64,000 nucleotides of DNA. Origin: JABDQA01 sp963759125. Its GTDB lineage: Bacteria; Desulfobacterota; Desulfobulbia; Desulfobulbales; Desulfocapsaceae. The DNA lies in NCBI GenBank assembly GCA_963759125.1, contig CAVWXN010000008.1, forward strand, positions 186,001 to 250,000, in the 5' to 3' direction. Position 1 is the stretch's first letter. The number at the start of each line of letters is the position of its first letter. This document shows positions 27,542 through 37,377 of the stretch, piece by piece. A program made the translations under genes and the position numbers. The notes under the pieces are model-generated. The model had not been told where the DNA came from, searched no databases, and saw only the letters and a list, made by a program, of their open reading frames with translations.

Positions 27542-28954
27542 TTAGAGGATAAATCTGCTCAAGTCCTGATCTTCGGCAATATCCTGGAGTTGGCTGCGCA
27601 CATACTCAGCCGTAATCTCGATAGTCTGCTCTTCTTTCTCGGAAGCATCGAAGGACAGATCATCCAGAACCCGTTCCATGATGGTGTGCAGTCGACGGGC
27701 ACCAATCTCTTCGGTGTTTTCATTTACTTCGACGGCAATCCTGGCCATTTCCTCGATGGCTCCTTCATCAAAAGAGAGTGATATACCTTCCGTCTCCATC
27801 AGAGCAATGTATTGTCTTGTCAAAGCATTTTCCGGTTCAGTGAGAATCCTGACAAACTCGTCCTTGCCGAGGGAGTGGAGCTCTACCCGAATCGGAAAAC
27901 GGCCCTGAAGCTCAGGCACCAGATCAGACGGTTTGCTCACATAAAAGGCACCTGAGGCGATAAACAGGATATGATCGGTTTTAACCATGCCGTGCTTGGT
28001 GTTGACCGTTGCCCCCTCGACAATCGGAAGCAGGTCTCGCTGAACCCCTTCACGTGAGACATCAGGCCCGTGGGTTCCGTGACGGGAAGCGATTTTATCG
28101 ATTTCGTCGAGGAAGATAATGCCCGATTCTTCGGTGCGTCGCAGCGCCTCTTTGAGCACCTTGTCCCTATCAACCAGACGCTCCATCTCCTGCTGCTTGA
28201 GCGCCTCCATGGCCTCGGGAACTTTGAGCTTCCGCTCTTTTTTCTTACGCGGAAACATCTTGCTGAAGGCATCCTGGATATTCGACTGCATGTCTTCAAG
28301 CCCTGAGGTGGTCATAATCTCCACCATGGGTGTCGATTTGGCCTCATCGAGAACGACTTCCAGTTCCCTGGAATCGAATTTCCCATCCCTGAGCATTTTT
28401 CTGATCTTTTCCCGGGTGGACGTCTCATGCTCCTGGGCGACCGGGGTGGGGGCGTCATCCTGGGAAACCAGAGTAAATGATTTATTCCCGTCGGGCCCGG
28501 CATCATGCAGCACGCCAGGCTTGTCTGGAGCCGGCGGCAACAGGAGATCGAGAATCTTATCCTCGGCATGGGCCTCGGCAATTCCTTCCACCCTTTTTTT
28601 CTCCTCTTCTTTGACCATGCTGATGGCGATCTCGACCAGGTCCCTGATCATCGACTCGACATCTCTCCCTACATAGCCGACCTCGGTGAACTTTGACGCT
28701 TCAACCTTGAGAAACGGCGATTCGGCAAGTATTGCCAGCCGTCTGGCAATCTCAGTTTTGCCGACGCCGGTGGGACCGATCATGATGATGTTTTTGGGGG
28801 CGATCTCTTCTCGCAGAGGCGGCTGCACCTGCTGTCGACGCCAGCGGTTTCTGAGGGCAATGGCCACTGAGCGTTTGGCATCGCTCTGACCAACAATGAA
28901 TTTATCTAAGGCGGCTACTGTTTCCCGCGGGGTCAAGGACTGAATCTTTTTCAT
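27542..28954 (-). CDS. hslU: ATP-dependent protease ATPase subunit HslU
   Basis: 470 residues, AAA+ unfoldase of the HslVU (ClpYQ) protease. Walker A is GPTGVGKTE, Walker B is IIFLDEIDK, and the pore loop is in EVGYVGRDVES. An insertion domain lies in the middle and the sensor-2 region is in IGARRLHT. The chosen start at 28954 (MKKIQSLTPRE) is the family start and overlaps the hslV stop (ATGA). The longer frame to 29026 would only read hslV out of frame. Last gene of xerC-hslV-hslU. Confidence 0.96.
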   Translation of the reverse strand: MKKIQSLTPRETVAALDKFIVGQSDAKRSVAIALRNRWRRQQVQPPLREEIAPKNIIMIGPTGVGKTEIARRLAILAESPFLKVEASKFTEVGYVGRDVESMIRDLVEIAISMVKEEEKKRVEGIAEAHAEDKILDLLLPPAPDKPGVLHDAGPDGNKSFTLVSQDDAPTPVAQEHETSTREKIRKMLRDGKFDSRELEVVLDEAKSTPMVEIMTTSGLEDMQSNIQDAFSKMFPRKKKERKLKVPEAMEALKQQEMERLVDRDKVLKEALRRTEESGIIFLDEIDKIASRHGTHGPDVSREGVQRDLLPIVEGATVNTKHGMVKTDHILFIASGAFYVSKPSDLVPELQGRFPIRVELHSLGKDEFVRILTEPENALTRQYIALMETEGISLSFDEGAIEEMARIAVEVNENTEEIGARRLHTIMERVLDDLSFDASEKEEQTIEITAEYVRSQLQDIAEDQDLSRFIL

Positions 28955-29481
28955 AGTGTTTCTGAGATGATTTCCTGGTTTGTGTAAATACAGATAGATC
29001 CGGCAATTTCCATAGCAGTCTGGCAAATCTCTTCGGCCTCTAGTTGACTCTTCTGGACCAGAGCAAGGGCAGCAGCCTGGGCATAGGGTCCACCGGAGCC
29101 AATGGCCAGGACGCCGGTGTCGGGTTCAATGACATCCCCGGTTCCCGAAATCAGCAGGCTATGCTCTTTATCCACGGCGATGAGCATGGCCTCGAGTCGT
29201 CTGAGCATTCGGTCCGTTCGCCACTCCTTGGTCAGTTCGACTGCTGAGCGCATCAGGTTACCGTTATACTGCTCCAGTTTGGCCTCGAATTTATCGAACA
29301 GCGTAAACGCATCTGCAGTAGCACCGGCAAAACCACAGATAACCTGGTCATGATACAATCGGCGAACTTTTCTGGCTTTGTGCTTGATCACGGTGTTGCC
29401 AAGTGACACCTGACCGTCTCCGGCGACCACGACCCGACCGTTGTGTCGAACCGAGAGAATTGTTGTTGATCTTATTGTCAT
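28951..29481 (-). CDS. hslV: ATP-dependent protease proteolytic subunit HslV
   Basis: 176 residues from the ATG at 29481, which has AGGAGTGCCAGGA just upstream. An in-frame start at 29532 would overlap xerC. HslV is a threonine protease. The catalytic N-terminal Thr lies in RSTTILSVRHNG, so a short MTIRS propeptide must be removed first. AGDGQVSLGNTV and IGSGGPYAQAAA are typical. It forms the dodecameric chamber capped by HslU, encoded immediately downstream. Confidence 0.95.
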   Translation of the reverse strand: MTIRSTTILSVRHNGRVVVAGDGQVSLGNTVIKHKARKVRRLYHDQVICGFAGATADAFTLFDKFEAKLEQYNGNLMRSAVELTKEWRTDRMLRRLEAMLIAVDKEHSLLISGTGDVIEPDTGVLAIGSGGPYAQAAALALVQKSQLEAEEICQTAMEIAGSICIYTNQEIISETL

Positions 29482-29509
29482 TCCTGGCACTCCTGGTAAA
29501 ATTTCAAAA

Positions 29510-30433
29510 TCAGCTATTGCCGTCACCGTCACCCAGCGGGTGCGATGAATCGTAGATTCGGCTGAGGTGATCCAGAGTCAGATGAGTATATTTCTGGGTG
29601 GTCGACAAACTGGCGTGGCCAAGCAATTCCTGCACCGAGCGCAAGTCTGCACCCATCTCCAGAAGATGGGTGGCAAATGAGTGGCGCAGGGCATGGGGAG
29701 TAACGGGAATCTGGATACCCGCCCGCCTTCCATATTTATCAACAAACCTCTCAATGCTTCTGGTGGTCAACCGACCGCCGCGGTTATTCAAAAACAGCGC
29801 CTGATCATCCACCTCTTTTCCTCGGGCCAGCTGTCTGGTGAGCAACACAGTCCTCTCCCCCAGCTGATAAGCTCTGATCGCCTCGATTGCAGGCCTTCCA
29901 ACTGGAACCAGCCGTTCCTTATTTCCTTTGCCCCTCACCCTAAGCATTTCACCCTTCAAATCAAGATCGTCAAGGTCGGCGGAGACCAGTTCGGCAACGC
30001 GGATTCCAGTGGAATAGAGCAGTTCCAGAATGGCTCTGTCCCGGTGCTTGAACCGATCCCCTTCAATGGGTGCCTCGAGAAGTCCAAAGACCTGATCCAC
30101 GGTGAGAAAATTGGGGATCGATCTGCCGACTTTAGGACCGGCGATGTTTTCGATCGGATTCGTCGTGATAATGGACTGTCGCTGCAGATATCTGAAAAAA
30201 GAGCGCAGCGCCGATAATTTCCTTGCCACCGTCGAGGGGCCGTTTCTGCCATGCAAGCCAATGATGAATTTTCTTATGTCTGCTGCGGACAACGCGTCTA
30301 TGCTCACGGACTCATCGAGCTGGCCGTTGAATTCCTGGAGATCTCGATTATAGCCTGCGATAGTATGGGGAGAATAACCCTTCTCGTGTTCCAGCCAGCG
30401 GCAAAACAGAGAAATGCTTTCGGGTACTTGCAT
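29510..30433 (-). CDS. xerC: Tyrosine recombinase XerC
   Basis: 307 residues. Site-specific recombinase that resolves chromosome dimers at dif together with XerD. SAM-like core-binding domain at residues 1-90. The catalytic domain has Arg145 (STGIRVAEL), Lys169, His247 and Arg250 (HALRH), His273 (LGHASLS) and nucleophile Tyr282 (TQKYTHL). The xerC-hslV-hslU order is widely conserved and argues for XerC rather than a mobile integrase. There is no attachment site or phage gene nearby. Confidence 0.93.
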   Translation of the reverse strand: MQVPESISLFCRWLEHEKGYSPHTIAGYNRDLQEFNGQLDESVSIDALSAADIRKFIIGLHGRNGPSTVARKLSALRSFFRYLQRQSIITTNPIENIAGPKVGRSIPNFLTVDQVFGLLEAPIEGDRFKHRDRAILELLYSTGIRVAELVSADLDDLDLKGEMLRVRGKGNKERLVPVGRPAIEAIRAYQLGERTVLLTRQLARGKEVDDQALFLNNRGGRLTTRSIERFVDKYGRRAGIQIPVTPHALRHSFATHLLEMGADLRSVQELLGHASLSTTQKYTHLTLDHLSRIYDSSHPLGDGDGNS

Positions 30434-30593
30434 AATGGATCAGAACCTGACAGGCTGTCTCGCCGCCTCATGAATTGGAATCAGCTCTTGCACTGCAGCC
30501 AAATGGTATACTATATTCAGCGTCCAGTATAACCAGCAAAAGTTGATTTTCAATCCATCTGAACAAATATGGCAACGGGGTCTATCAACCATC

Positions 30594-30827
30594 ATGGCAA
30601 AGAAAACCTTCGAAGCGGCCCTTGCGCGGCTCGAAAAGATTACCGAAGAACTTGAAAACGGCGACTTGAGTCTGGAAGCCAGTCTGAAAAAATTTGACGA
30701 GGGCATCCAGCTGACTGAATTCTGCAACGCCAAACTGACTGAGGCACGGACCAAGGTGGAAATACTGCTGGAGAAAAACGGCCGCCTCAAAGCCGAACCA
30801 TTCGACGAAATTGAGCATGGAGATTAA
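30594..30827 (+). CDS. xseB: Exodeoxyribonuclease VII small subunit
   Basis: 77 residues from the ATG at 30594 (MAKKTFEAALARLEKITEEL), the usual XseB start. A longer frame from 30543 would add non-homologous residues. It is all-helical, with FEAALARLEKI and LEASLKKFDEG as the family core. It binds the large subunit XseA, which is not in this window. The 3' end overlaps the start of ispA, giving the xseB-ispA-dxs order common in proteobacteria. Confidence 0.92.
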   Translation: MAKKTFEAALARLEKITEELENGDLSLEASLKKFDEGIQLTEFCNAKLTEARTKVEILLEKNGRLKAEPFDEIEHGD

Positions 30828-31710
30828 CCAGTACCTCAAGCACAAAAAACAGCTGGTCGAAAATAAGCTCGATTCGCTGATGCTTGCAGCTGACGGTCCG
30901 TTCAGCGACCATATTGAGGCCATGCGCTATAGCCTGTTCGTGGGCGGTAAGCGGATCAGACCGATTCTCTGCCTGGCCTCCGCCGAAGCCGTTTCAAGTG
31001 CGGGCCCGTTGCTTGAAGAAGCACTGACCATCGGCTGCGCAATTGAATGCATCCACACCTACTCACTGATCCATGACGATCTGCCGGCCATGGACGATGA
31101 CGAACTCAGACGAGGTCAACCGACCAATCATATGCTCTACGGCGAAGCAGGGGCAGTTCTTGCCGGAGATGGCCTACTCACCTTTGCCTTTGAATTACTC
31201 GCCAGGCCAGGCTCTTGCATTAGCACCGCCAGGCAACTCAGAATCATCAGGCTGGTCGCCGAGGCGGCCGGCCCTCTTGGCATGGTTGGGGGCCAGGCGC
31301 TCGACATAGCCGGAGAAAACTCAAACTATCCGTTCGAACATTTACAAATGATCCACCGCAGCAAGACAGGGGCCCTGATCCGCTGCTGCGCCCAGGCCGG
31401 GGGTATCGCCGGCGGTGCCGATGAACAGCAGATCGAACAATTAACCCTCTATGGAGAGGCAATCGGCCTGGCCTTTCAGATCGTGGATGATCTGCTCGAT
31501 GCAACCTCGACGACAGAGATACTCGGAAAATCTGCAGGGGCCGATCAGATGAGGGGCAAGGCTACCTACCCTGCCTTTTTTGGCATAGAAGAAACGAAAT
31601 ATCTGGCCCTGAAGGCCGTTGAACAGGCGAAGAGAGCCCTCGACGGCTTCAGCCCACAAGCAGACCCGCTCGTCCAACTGGCCGATTTCATCTATGCCAG
31701 AACCCACTGA
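30817..31710 (+). CDS. ispA: Polyprenyl synthetase (farnesyl/geranylgeranyl diphosphate synthase)
   Basis: 297 residues. Condenses isopentenyl diphosphate with allylic diphosphates. First aspartate-rich motif DDLPAMDDDELRRG, second DDLLD, plus GGKRIRP and GGQALDI. I chose the ATG at 30817 (MEINQYLKHKK); a TTG two codons upstream is also possible. It overlaps the end of xseB by 11 bases. Chain length cannot be fixed with confidence; IspA-like C15 product is the default for this gene order. Confidence 0.93.
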   Translation: MEINQYLKHKKQLVENKLDSLMLAADGPFSDHIEAMRYSLFVGGKRIRPILCLASAEAVSSAGPLLEEALTIGCAIECIHTYSLIHDDLPAMDDDELRRGQPTNHMLYGEAGAVLAGDGLLTFAFELLARPGSCISTARQLRIIRLVAEAAGPLGMVGGQALDIAGENSNYPFEHLQMIHRSKTGALIRCCAQAGGIAGGADEQQIEQLTLYGEAIGLAFQIVDDLLDATSTTEILGKSAGADQMRGKATYPAFFGIEETKYLALKAVEQAKRALDGFSPQADPLVQLADFIYARTH

Positions 31711-31717
31711 GCCAACC

Positions 31718-31790
31718 CTATACAATCATTAGTTTTCCGCCTTTCCTGCACATTTTCATTTGCTGATTTTTTTTACTGATTATTGTATAG
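31718..31790 (+). repeat. Nine-base inverted repeat upstream of dxs
   Basis: CTATACAAT at 31718-31726 and its exact reverse complement ATTGTATAG at 31782-31790 flank a 55-base T-rich spacer in the ispA-dxs gap. It could be an operator pair or chance in AT-rich DNA. No good terminator is present. Confidence 0.35.
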
Positions 31791-31825
31791 CAGACTCAAA
31801 TAACTACATTGTGGAATAATTATAG

Positions 31826-33730
31826 ATGCTGCTACCTTCAACGACGACAATCGGACAGACCAATCTGCTGAATAAGATTGACAGTCCCAAAGACATTCGC
31901 CTGCTGCACAGATCCGATCTGGACCAGCTGGCTGAAGAGATTCGTGACTTTTTGATCAAATCGGTCGCCCTTACCGGCGGCCACCTCGGCCCCAGCCTTG
32001 GCGTGGTCGAACTCACTCTGGCGCTGCACTATGTCTTTGCTACGCCTGTAGACAAGCTGATCTGGGATGTGGGCCACCAGAGTTATGCCCATAAACTAAT
32101 TACCGGACGGCGTGATAGATTTCACACCCTGCGGCAATATCAGGGGATCAGCGGCTTTCCCAAAGTGAGCGAGAGCGAATACGACACCTTCGAAACGGGT
32201 CATTCGTCCACCTCTATCTCCGCCGCCCTGGGTATGGCCCTGGCCAAGGATCTCAAAGATGATCCGGCCAAGACCATCGCCGTCATCGGGGATGGCTCGA
32301 TGACTGCAGGCATGGCCTTCGAGGCCCTTAACCAGGCTGGTGACATCAACAAAAATCTGATCGTTGTCCTCAACGACAATGAGATGTCCATCTCACCGAA
32401 CGTCGGTGCCTTAAGCAGTTTTCTGAGTCGCAAGCTGACCGGCCGAACCATGCGGCGTCTCAAGGATCATCTGGTCGAACGACTCGGCCAGTTATCCAAT
32501 GTCGGGGAGAATATTCTCACCGTTCTGAAGAAGAGTGAGGACAGTTTCAAAAGCTTCTTCACCCCGGGAATGCTTTTTGAGGCACTGAAATTTGACTACG
32601 TTGGACCGCTCAACGGGCACAATTTCGAAGAACTGATCGAAACGTTCGAAACGATCAGAGATACCCAGCAGGGACCTGTTTTGGTCCATGTTCTGACCAC
32701 CAAGGGAAAAGGCTATGAACCGGCAGAGAAAAATCCTGGCCTGTTTCACGGTATAGGTCCCTTTGAGTCGGAAACCGGCAAGGCCAAGGCCGGCGGCGGC
32801 TCGGTATCCTACACCAAGGTCTTTGGCGACACCCTCACTGAGATTTCCCGCACCAACGATAAAATAGTTGCCATATCCGCAGCCATGGTGGCCGGTACCG
32901 GTCTAAGCGACTTTGCCAGGACCTATCCCGAGCGTTTCTTCGATGTCGGCATCGCCGAACAGCATGCGGTCACCTTCGCTGCCGGGTTAGCCAGTGAAGG
33001 GTTTCACCCGGTGGTGGCAATCTATTCGACCTTTTTTCAACGGGCCTACGATCAGATCATCCATGACGTCTGCATCCCAAATCTGCCGGTAACCCTGGCA
33101 ATTGACCGGGCGGGAGTGGTCGGCGCCGATGGACCGACCCATCACGGCGTCTTCGATCTCAGCTTCTTACGGATCATTCCCAATCTGGTATTGATGGCTC
33201 CAAAGGATGAGGAAGAACTCAGACACATGCTCTATACCTCCCTTAATCATCCCGGTCCCTCAACCCTCCGTTATCCAAGAGGTTGTGGCGAAAATGTCGA
33301 ACTGGGCTCAGATCTTCTAAATCTGGAGATAGGTCGTGGAGAACTGTTGCGCAAGGGCAAGGATATTCTTCTGCTGCCGGTCGGTAATCGTGTGCACCCG
33401 GCACTTCGGGCTGCCCAGGGACTCGCAAAACTGGGTATCGATGCCTCGGTGATCAATCCCCGCTTTATCAAGCCGCTGGACTCTGAACTGATCTGTGATG
33501 TGGCCTCGTCAACCGGCAGGGTCATCACCATCGAGGACAACGCCAGGCAAGGCGGATTCGGCAGCAGCATCCTGGAACTTTTCAGTCGCTGCGGACTCTC
33601 GGTAAAGACAAGCCTGCTCGCCCATCCCGACCGCTTTCTCGAACAAGGTCCCCAGAAAACTCTGTGGCGCAACAGCTCGATTAACTCGGTGGCCATAACC
33701 GAGGCGGCCCTGAAGCTCATGACGCGCTGA
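31826..33730 (+). CDS. dxs: 1-deoxy-D-xylulose-5-phosphate synthase
   Basis: 634 residues. Thiamine-diphosphate enzyme joining pyruvate and glyceraldehyde 3-phosphate, first step of the MEP isoprenoid pathway. GGHLGPSLGVVELTLALHY and WDVGHQSYAHK are at the N-terminus, the ThDP motif is GDGSMTAGMAFEALN with the later N, and DRAGVVGADGPTHHG is in the transketolase pyrimidine domain. It follows xseB-ispA after a 115-base spacer, so it may be transcribed separately. ispE of the same pathway is at 50.5 kb. Confidence 0.97.
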   Translation: MLLPSTTTIGQTNLLNKIDSPKDIRLLHRSDLDQLAEEIRDFLIKSVALTGGHLGPSLGVVELTLALHYVFATPVDKLIWDVGHQSYAHKLITGRRDRFHTLRQYQGISGFPKVSESEYDTFETGHSSTSISAALGMALAKDLKDDPAKTIAVIGDGSMTAGMAFEALNQAGDINKNLIVVLNDNEMSISPNVGALSSFLSRKLTGRTMRRLKDHLVERLGQLSNVGENILTVLKKSEDSFKSFFTPGMLFEALKFDYVGPLNGHNFEELIETFETIRDTQQGPVLVHVLTTKGKGYEPAEKNPGLFHGIGPFESETGKAKAGGGSVSYTKVFGDTLTEISRTNDKIVAISAAMVAGTGLSDFARTYPERFFDVGIAEQHAVTFAAGLASEGFHPVVAIYSTFFQRAYDQIIHDVCIPNLPVTLAIDRAGVVGADGPTHHGVFDLSFLRIIPNLVLMAPKDEEELRHMLYTSLNHPGPSTLRYPRGCGENVELGSDLLNLEIGRGELLRKGKDILLLPVGNRVHPALRAAQGLAKLGIDASVINPRFIKPLDSELICDVASSTGRVITIEDNARQGGFGSSILELFSRCGLSVKTSLLAHPDRFLEQGPQKTLWRNSSINSVAITEAALKLMTR

Positions 33731-33781
33731 CCAACCGTCAGCTGGCGCTGTTTCTTCTGGTGGGGGTATTTTACTGTGGGC

Positions 33782-34798
33782 TCAGGCGCTTAACTGGAAA
33801 TAGTCTTTATACCAGTCGACGAACCGGGCCACCCCATATTCCAGGGTTGTGCCTGGACGATAGTCCAGATCACGGACCAGGTCGTCCACATCGGCATAGG
33901 TTGCCGGCACGTCTCCCGGCTGCATATCAAGCAGCTTTTTCTGCGCCTTGACACCAAGGCAATCTTCCAGCACTTCTATATAGCGCAGCAGCTGCTCCTT
34001 ATTGTTGTTGCCGATGTTGTACACCCGGTAGGGACAGTAGGAGGTGGCCGGATCCGGTGTGTTGCCAGACCATTTGGGATCAGCTTCCGGAACCTTAAAA
34101 ATAACCCTGCAAACACCTTCAACTATATCGTCAATATAGGTGAAATCACGTTCCATTTTGCCATGGTTGAACACATTTATCGGTTCACCCGCCAGCATAG
34201 CTTTGGTGAACAGAAAAAGAGCCATATCCGGCCTTCCCCAGGGACCATAGACAGTAAAAAATCTGAGGCCGGTAGTCGGCAGATTATAGAGATGGCTATA
34301 GGTGTGAGCCATCAACTCATTGGCCTTTTTCGAGGCTGCATAAAGCGATACCGGATGGTCGACGTTGTCGTGGACGGAAAATGGCATCTTGGTATTGGCT
34401 CCGTAAACAGAGCTGGAGGAGGCATAAACCAGATGCTTGACTCCGGTGTGGCGGCAGCCTTCCAGAATATTAACGAACCCTACCAGGTTGGTATCGACGT
34501 ATGAATGGGGATTAATCAGCGAGTACCTTACTCCGGCCTGGGCGGCAAGATTGACCACCGCATCGAAGGAGTACTTCTGAAAGAGTTCCTCCATCTCCCT
34601 GCGACTGCTTAAATCGAGGTTTTCATGAACAAAGTTGTCACCGGCAGCAAGAGCCGCCAGGCGATCGATCTTCAGCTGCGGATCATAATAGTCGTTTAAG
34701 TTGTCCAGCCCGACAACCTTAAGGCCCCGGCCAGTCAGACGCTGGCTCAGGTGGGCGCCGATGAAGCCGGCGGCACCGGTGACAAGAATGGTATTCAT
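33782..34798 (-). CDS. NAD-dependent epimerase (UDP-glucuronate 4-epimerase type)
   Basis: 338 residues from the ATG at 34798, with AGGA upstream. The longer frame to 34846 adds an unlikely leader. It is an extended short-chain dehydrogenase: NAD motif VTGAAGFIGAHL, catalytic YASSSSVYG serine region and YxxxK (YAASK). DNLNDYYDPQLK and the FFTVYGPWGRPDMA block match UDP-glucuronate 4-epimerases (CapI/LpsL type), which supply UDP-galacturonate for surface polysaccharide. No other polysaccharide genes lie next to it, so the exact sugar is inferred. Confidence 0.87.
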   Translation of the reverse strand: MNTILVTGAAGFIGAHLSQRLTGRGLKVVGLDNLNDYYDPQLKIDRLAALAAGDNFVHENLDLSSRREMEELFQKYSFDAVVNLAAQAGVRYSLINPHSYVDTNLVGFVNILEGCRHTGVKHLVYASSSSVYGANTKMPFSVHDNVDHPVSLYAASKKANELMAHTYSHLYNLPTTGLRFFTVYGPWGRPDMALFLFTKAMLAGEPINVFNHGKMERDFTYIDDIVEGVCRVIFKVPEADPKWSGNTPDPATSYCPYRVYNIGNNNKEQLLRYIEVLEDCLGVKAQKKLLDMQPGDVPATYADVDDLVRDLDYRPGTTLEYGVARFVDWYKDYFQLSA

Positions 34799-34880
34799 AG
34801 AGAATCCTGGTAGAGATGAATTGGAAAATCCACTGATTTCAGTCAATCAGGAGTACATACTCTGCTGGCCGCAGGGAAAA

Positions 34881-36152
34881 TCAATCGTCGAAATCACCTT
34901 CCGGCCCCTTGTCAACCTCAAGAGTCTGAGCCCGCGCGATGATTTTCTCTCTGGTCCAGTCGGCCGGATCTTCGATGCGCGAGGCCTCGGCTCCAATATC
35001 ATAGGAACCGGCCTGGACCAGCAACTCCATGGCCAGTGGGGCGGTATCCGAGGCATTGAAAACATCGACCAGCATTGAATAGGTAAACTCTTCCACACGT
35101 TTGATCATCCGCTCACGGACTTTGCGAGGTTGAGCCATCAGCCAATTATCCACCGGCAGGTTGAGATTTTTATAATTACCGCCGCTCCAGCCTTTTTCCT
35201 GAGCATATGAGACCATCCGCTGCCAGAGTTCCTCGGTGACCCCCTCACCTTCCACTTTTTTGAAGTTACCGTCGCTGTCAGTGATGGCATTGCCATTATC
35301 GTTGACCTCAACCCCCCAGGATACCATCTGCAGGGCGGTGGCCACATTGGCTTTAGTCGTTGTAGTTTGGGAGGCGATCTGGCGAAGTTTCTCAGAACTG
35401 TTCCCAGAAGTACCATGCTGTGCACCGGAAACCTTATAGGCGGCAAGATGTTCATGAATTCGGGCTGTCAGCTCGACCTGAATGCCCTCTCCGCTTGCCT
35501 CTATGCCATGGGCAGAACCGTTGTTTAGGGCGATCCAGTCAGGAAAGATATCATGGGCATTGAGACCACCGATCAAGAAACTGGCGTCGTCTACGGTGGA
35601 CAGTCCCTGATTACCCTTAATTTCTCCAACTTCTGTTTCCAGTCCGGCCCAGCTTGGAATACACGAGTTGAGTTCCAGATTGGCCAGCAGGTTGAGATCG
35701 TCGGGCATGTGGGAAGCGTCAACGGCAATAGAGGTAATACCAGCTTCAAAGATGGTTGGTATTTCAACTTTGGCGTTGGTCACGTCGGCTTCCGTTTTTA
35801 GGCCGTAATGATCGGCATGCACCGCCACCGGGATAGTTATTCCCAGGTGATTGCAGGCCGAATCTACTAACAGGGCGATATTCCAGAAATTGACCGGGCA
35901 ATAATTTGATTCCGATTTGGCAATTTCCACTATCAGTGCTGCATTGGCGCGCTGGGCAGCAAGCAGGGCCCCCTGGATGACAAAATAATTCCTCCCGTTT
36001 GCCGCCATGGTCATGGCCTGGCCTTTCTGTGCCAGGGCCCTGTTTACGACCCTACCGCTAACCAGCAGTCCTCTCGAATTTGGAAACAGTTTTCTCACTG
36101 TCGGCGGTCTGCCGACCTCCAGTGCCTTCTCAAACAGAGTGTCCGAGCCCAT
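34881..36152 (-). CDS. fba: Class II fructose-bisphosphate aldolase family protein
   Basis: 423 residues, longer than the E. coli enzyme (about 360). Zinc-aldolase motifs are present: HADHYGLK after IPVAV, an NNGSAHG segment and QHGTSGNS near residues 250-255. It reversibly joins dihydroxyacetone phosphate and glyceraldehyde 3-phosphate, and would work in gluconeogenesis with the FBPase at 16 kb. GGAGAATAAATA precedes the ATG. It stands between tatC and the epimerase on the same strand. A related sugar-phosphate aldolase specificity is not excluded. Confidence 0.85.
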   Translation of the reverse strand: MGSDTLFEKALEVGRPPTVRKLFPNSRGLLVSGRVVNRALAQKGQAMTMAANGRNYFVIQGALLAAQRANAALIVEIAKSESNYCPVNFWNIALLVDSACNHLGITIPVAVHADHYGLKTEADVTNAKVEIPTIFEAGITSIAVDASHMPDDLNLLANLELNSCIPSWAGLETEVGEIKGNQGLSTVDDASFLIGGLNAHDIFPDWIALNNGSAHGIEASGEGIQVELTARIHEHLAAYKVSGAQHGTSGNSSEKLRQIASQTTTTKANVATALQMVSWGVEVNDNGNAITDSDGNFKKVEGEGVTEELWQRMVSYAQEKGWSGGNYKNLNLPVDNWLMAQPRKVRERMIKRVEEFTYSMLVDVFNASDTAPLAMELLVQAGSYDIGAEASRIEDPADWTREKIIARAQTLEVDKGPEGDFDD

Positions 36153-36334
36153 TATTTATTCTCCCTCTTTGAATAGTGGATCTTCAAATCAAGCGGCAGC
36201 CCCTAGGCCGGCATTGCTTACTGCAGTTACCAAAGTGCAGCCGCAGACGAAGCAACAGTGTCAGTAAATCAAATCTGCAGACGGTTTTTATTTTATAATG
36301 CACAACGGGGAAAAATCCAGTTCAGCCTGACGAT

Positions 36335-37104
36335 TCAGACCTTTTCATCAAAGCCGGAAAAAGGTTTTCTGCCGAAGAACCAGACAGCCAGGACGCTGAC
36401 CTCGTAGAGTATCAGCAGCGGAATGCCCATCATCATCTGATTGACAATGTCAGGAGTTGGCGTAAGAACGGCGGCGATGATGAAATTGAGCAGAATGGCA
36501 TATTTTCTATGCTTGTTGAGAAACGAAACCGATACCAGCCCGGCCTTGGCCAGAAAGACCATCATGACCGGCATCTCGAAAATGACACCAAAGGCGATCA
36601 AAAGCCTGAGGGCCAGCGAGAAATACTCACTCACCGCCGGCAGAGAAGTGAGAAATTCATTGTTATAGCCTACCAGAAATTTAAAGGCGGGAGGGAAGAC
36701 TATGAAATAGCCGAAGGCGGTGCCGGAAATAAAAAAAACGGTTGATATCACCGTAAACGGCAAAACAACGCGCCGTTCATGACGATACAGACCCGGCGCA
36801 ATAAACCTCCAGATCTGATAGAAGATCATCGGACTGGCAAGAATGATACCGCAGACCAGGGCGAGTTTTAGGTAAAAAAAAACCCTTCCTGATATGAGGT
36901 GAAGATCAGGCTGGTGCCTTCGGGCAATACTTCGGTGAGCGGTTTGAAGAACCAGGTTCCAATGGGCCTGATGACCACGTAGGAAAGGCAGAAGCCAATG
37001 AATATTGCCGCCAAGGAATAGATCAGGCAGCTCCGCAGTTCGCGGAGATGTTCGGTGAGAGGCTGATCTTCAAAATTACTTTGGGCGTCGTTCATCTGGT
37101 TCAA
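36335..37104 (-). pseudogene. tatC: Sec-independent translocase TatC, frameshifted at a run of nine A/T
   Basis: The two frames together give a normal TatC of about 256 residues with six membrane helices. The N-terminal part (36868-37104) has LTEHLRELRSCLIYSL and TSYQEGFF. The second part (36335 onward) continues KLALVCG, then PMIFYQIWRFIAPGLYRHERR and LTPTPDIVNQ. The break lies exactly at nine A (nine T on the coding strand) at 36874-36882. Adding one T or removing two restores YLKLAL. Homopolymer sequencing error is likely; transcriptional slippage at T9 is possible. tatA and tatB are not in the window. Confidence 0.9.
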
Positions 37105-37290
37105 ATAGTTATAGTTGCGACGGATGGCGAATTGGCAAAGCCCTGAATACCATCTGCCACTTCTTTTTGCAATATAGGATCTGTCGAGCAGACCACTCAG
37201 ATATTTTCAGAACGGTTGGGTCCAAACTGAGTACCCAGTTCTACAGATCCTCATTTTCATGGCTAAATACAGCAAAAGTATTTAAGATAA

Positions 37291-37320
37291 TTGACTTCTT
37301 TTTTTTTAATGAGATAGAAT
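37291..37320 (+). promoter_or_regulatory. Sigma-70-type promoter for the PilR/PilS pair
   Basis: TTGACT at 37291-37296 and TAGAAT at 37315-37320 with an 18-base spacer containing a T-run. Start of transcription would be near 37327, about 50 bases before the regulator ATG. The remainder of the 273-base gap to tatC shows no gene. Confidence 0.55.
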
Positions 37321-37377
37321 AGCATAATCTTCATAGTGTTTTTTTACTTTTCTTACTTCTGATCCGGAATAGAGCGC

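Noticed and set aside
29510..30433. Integrase of a mobile element
   Set aside because: Its place before hslV-hslU and lack of attachment sites or phage genes fit XerC.
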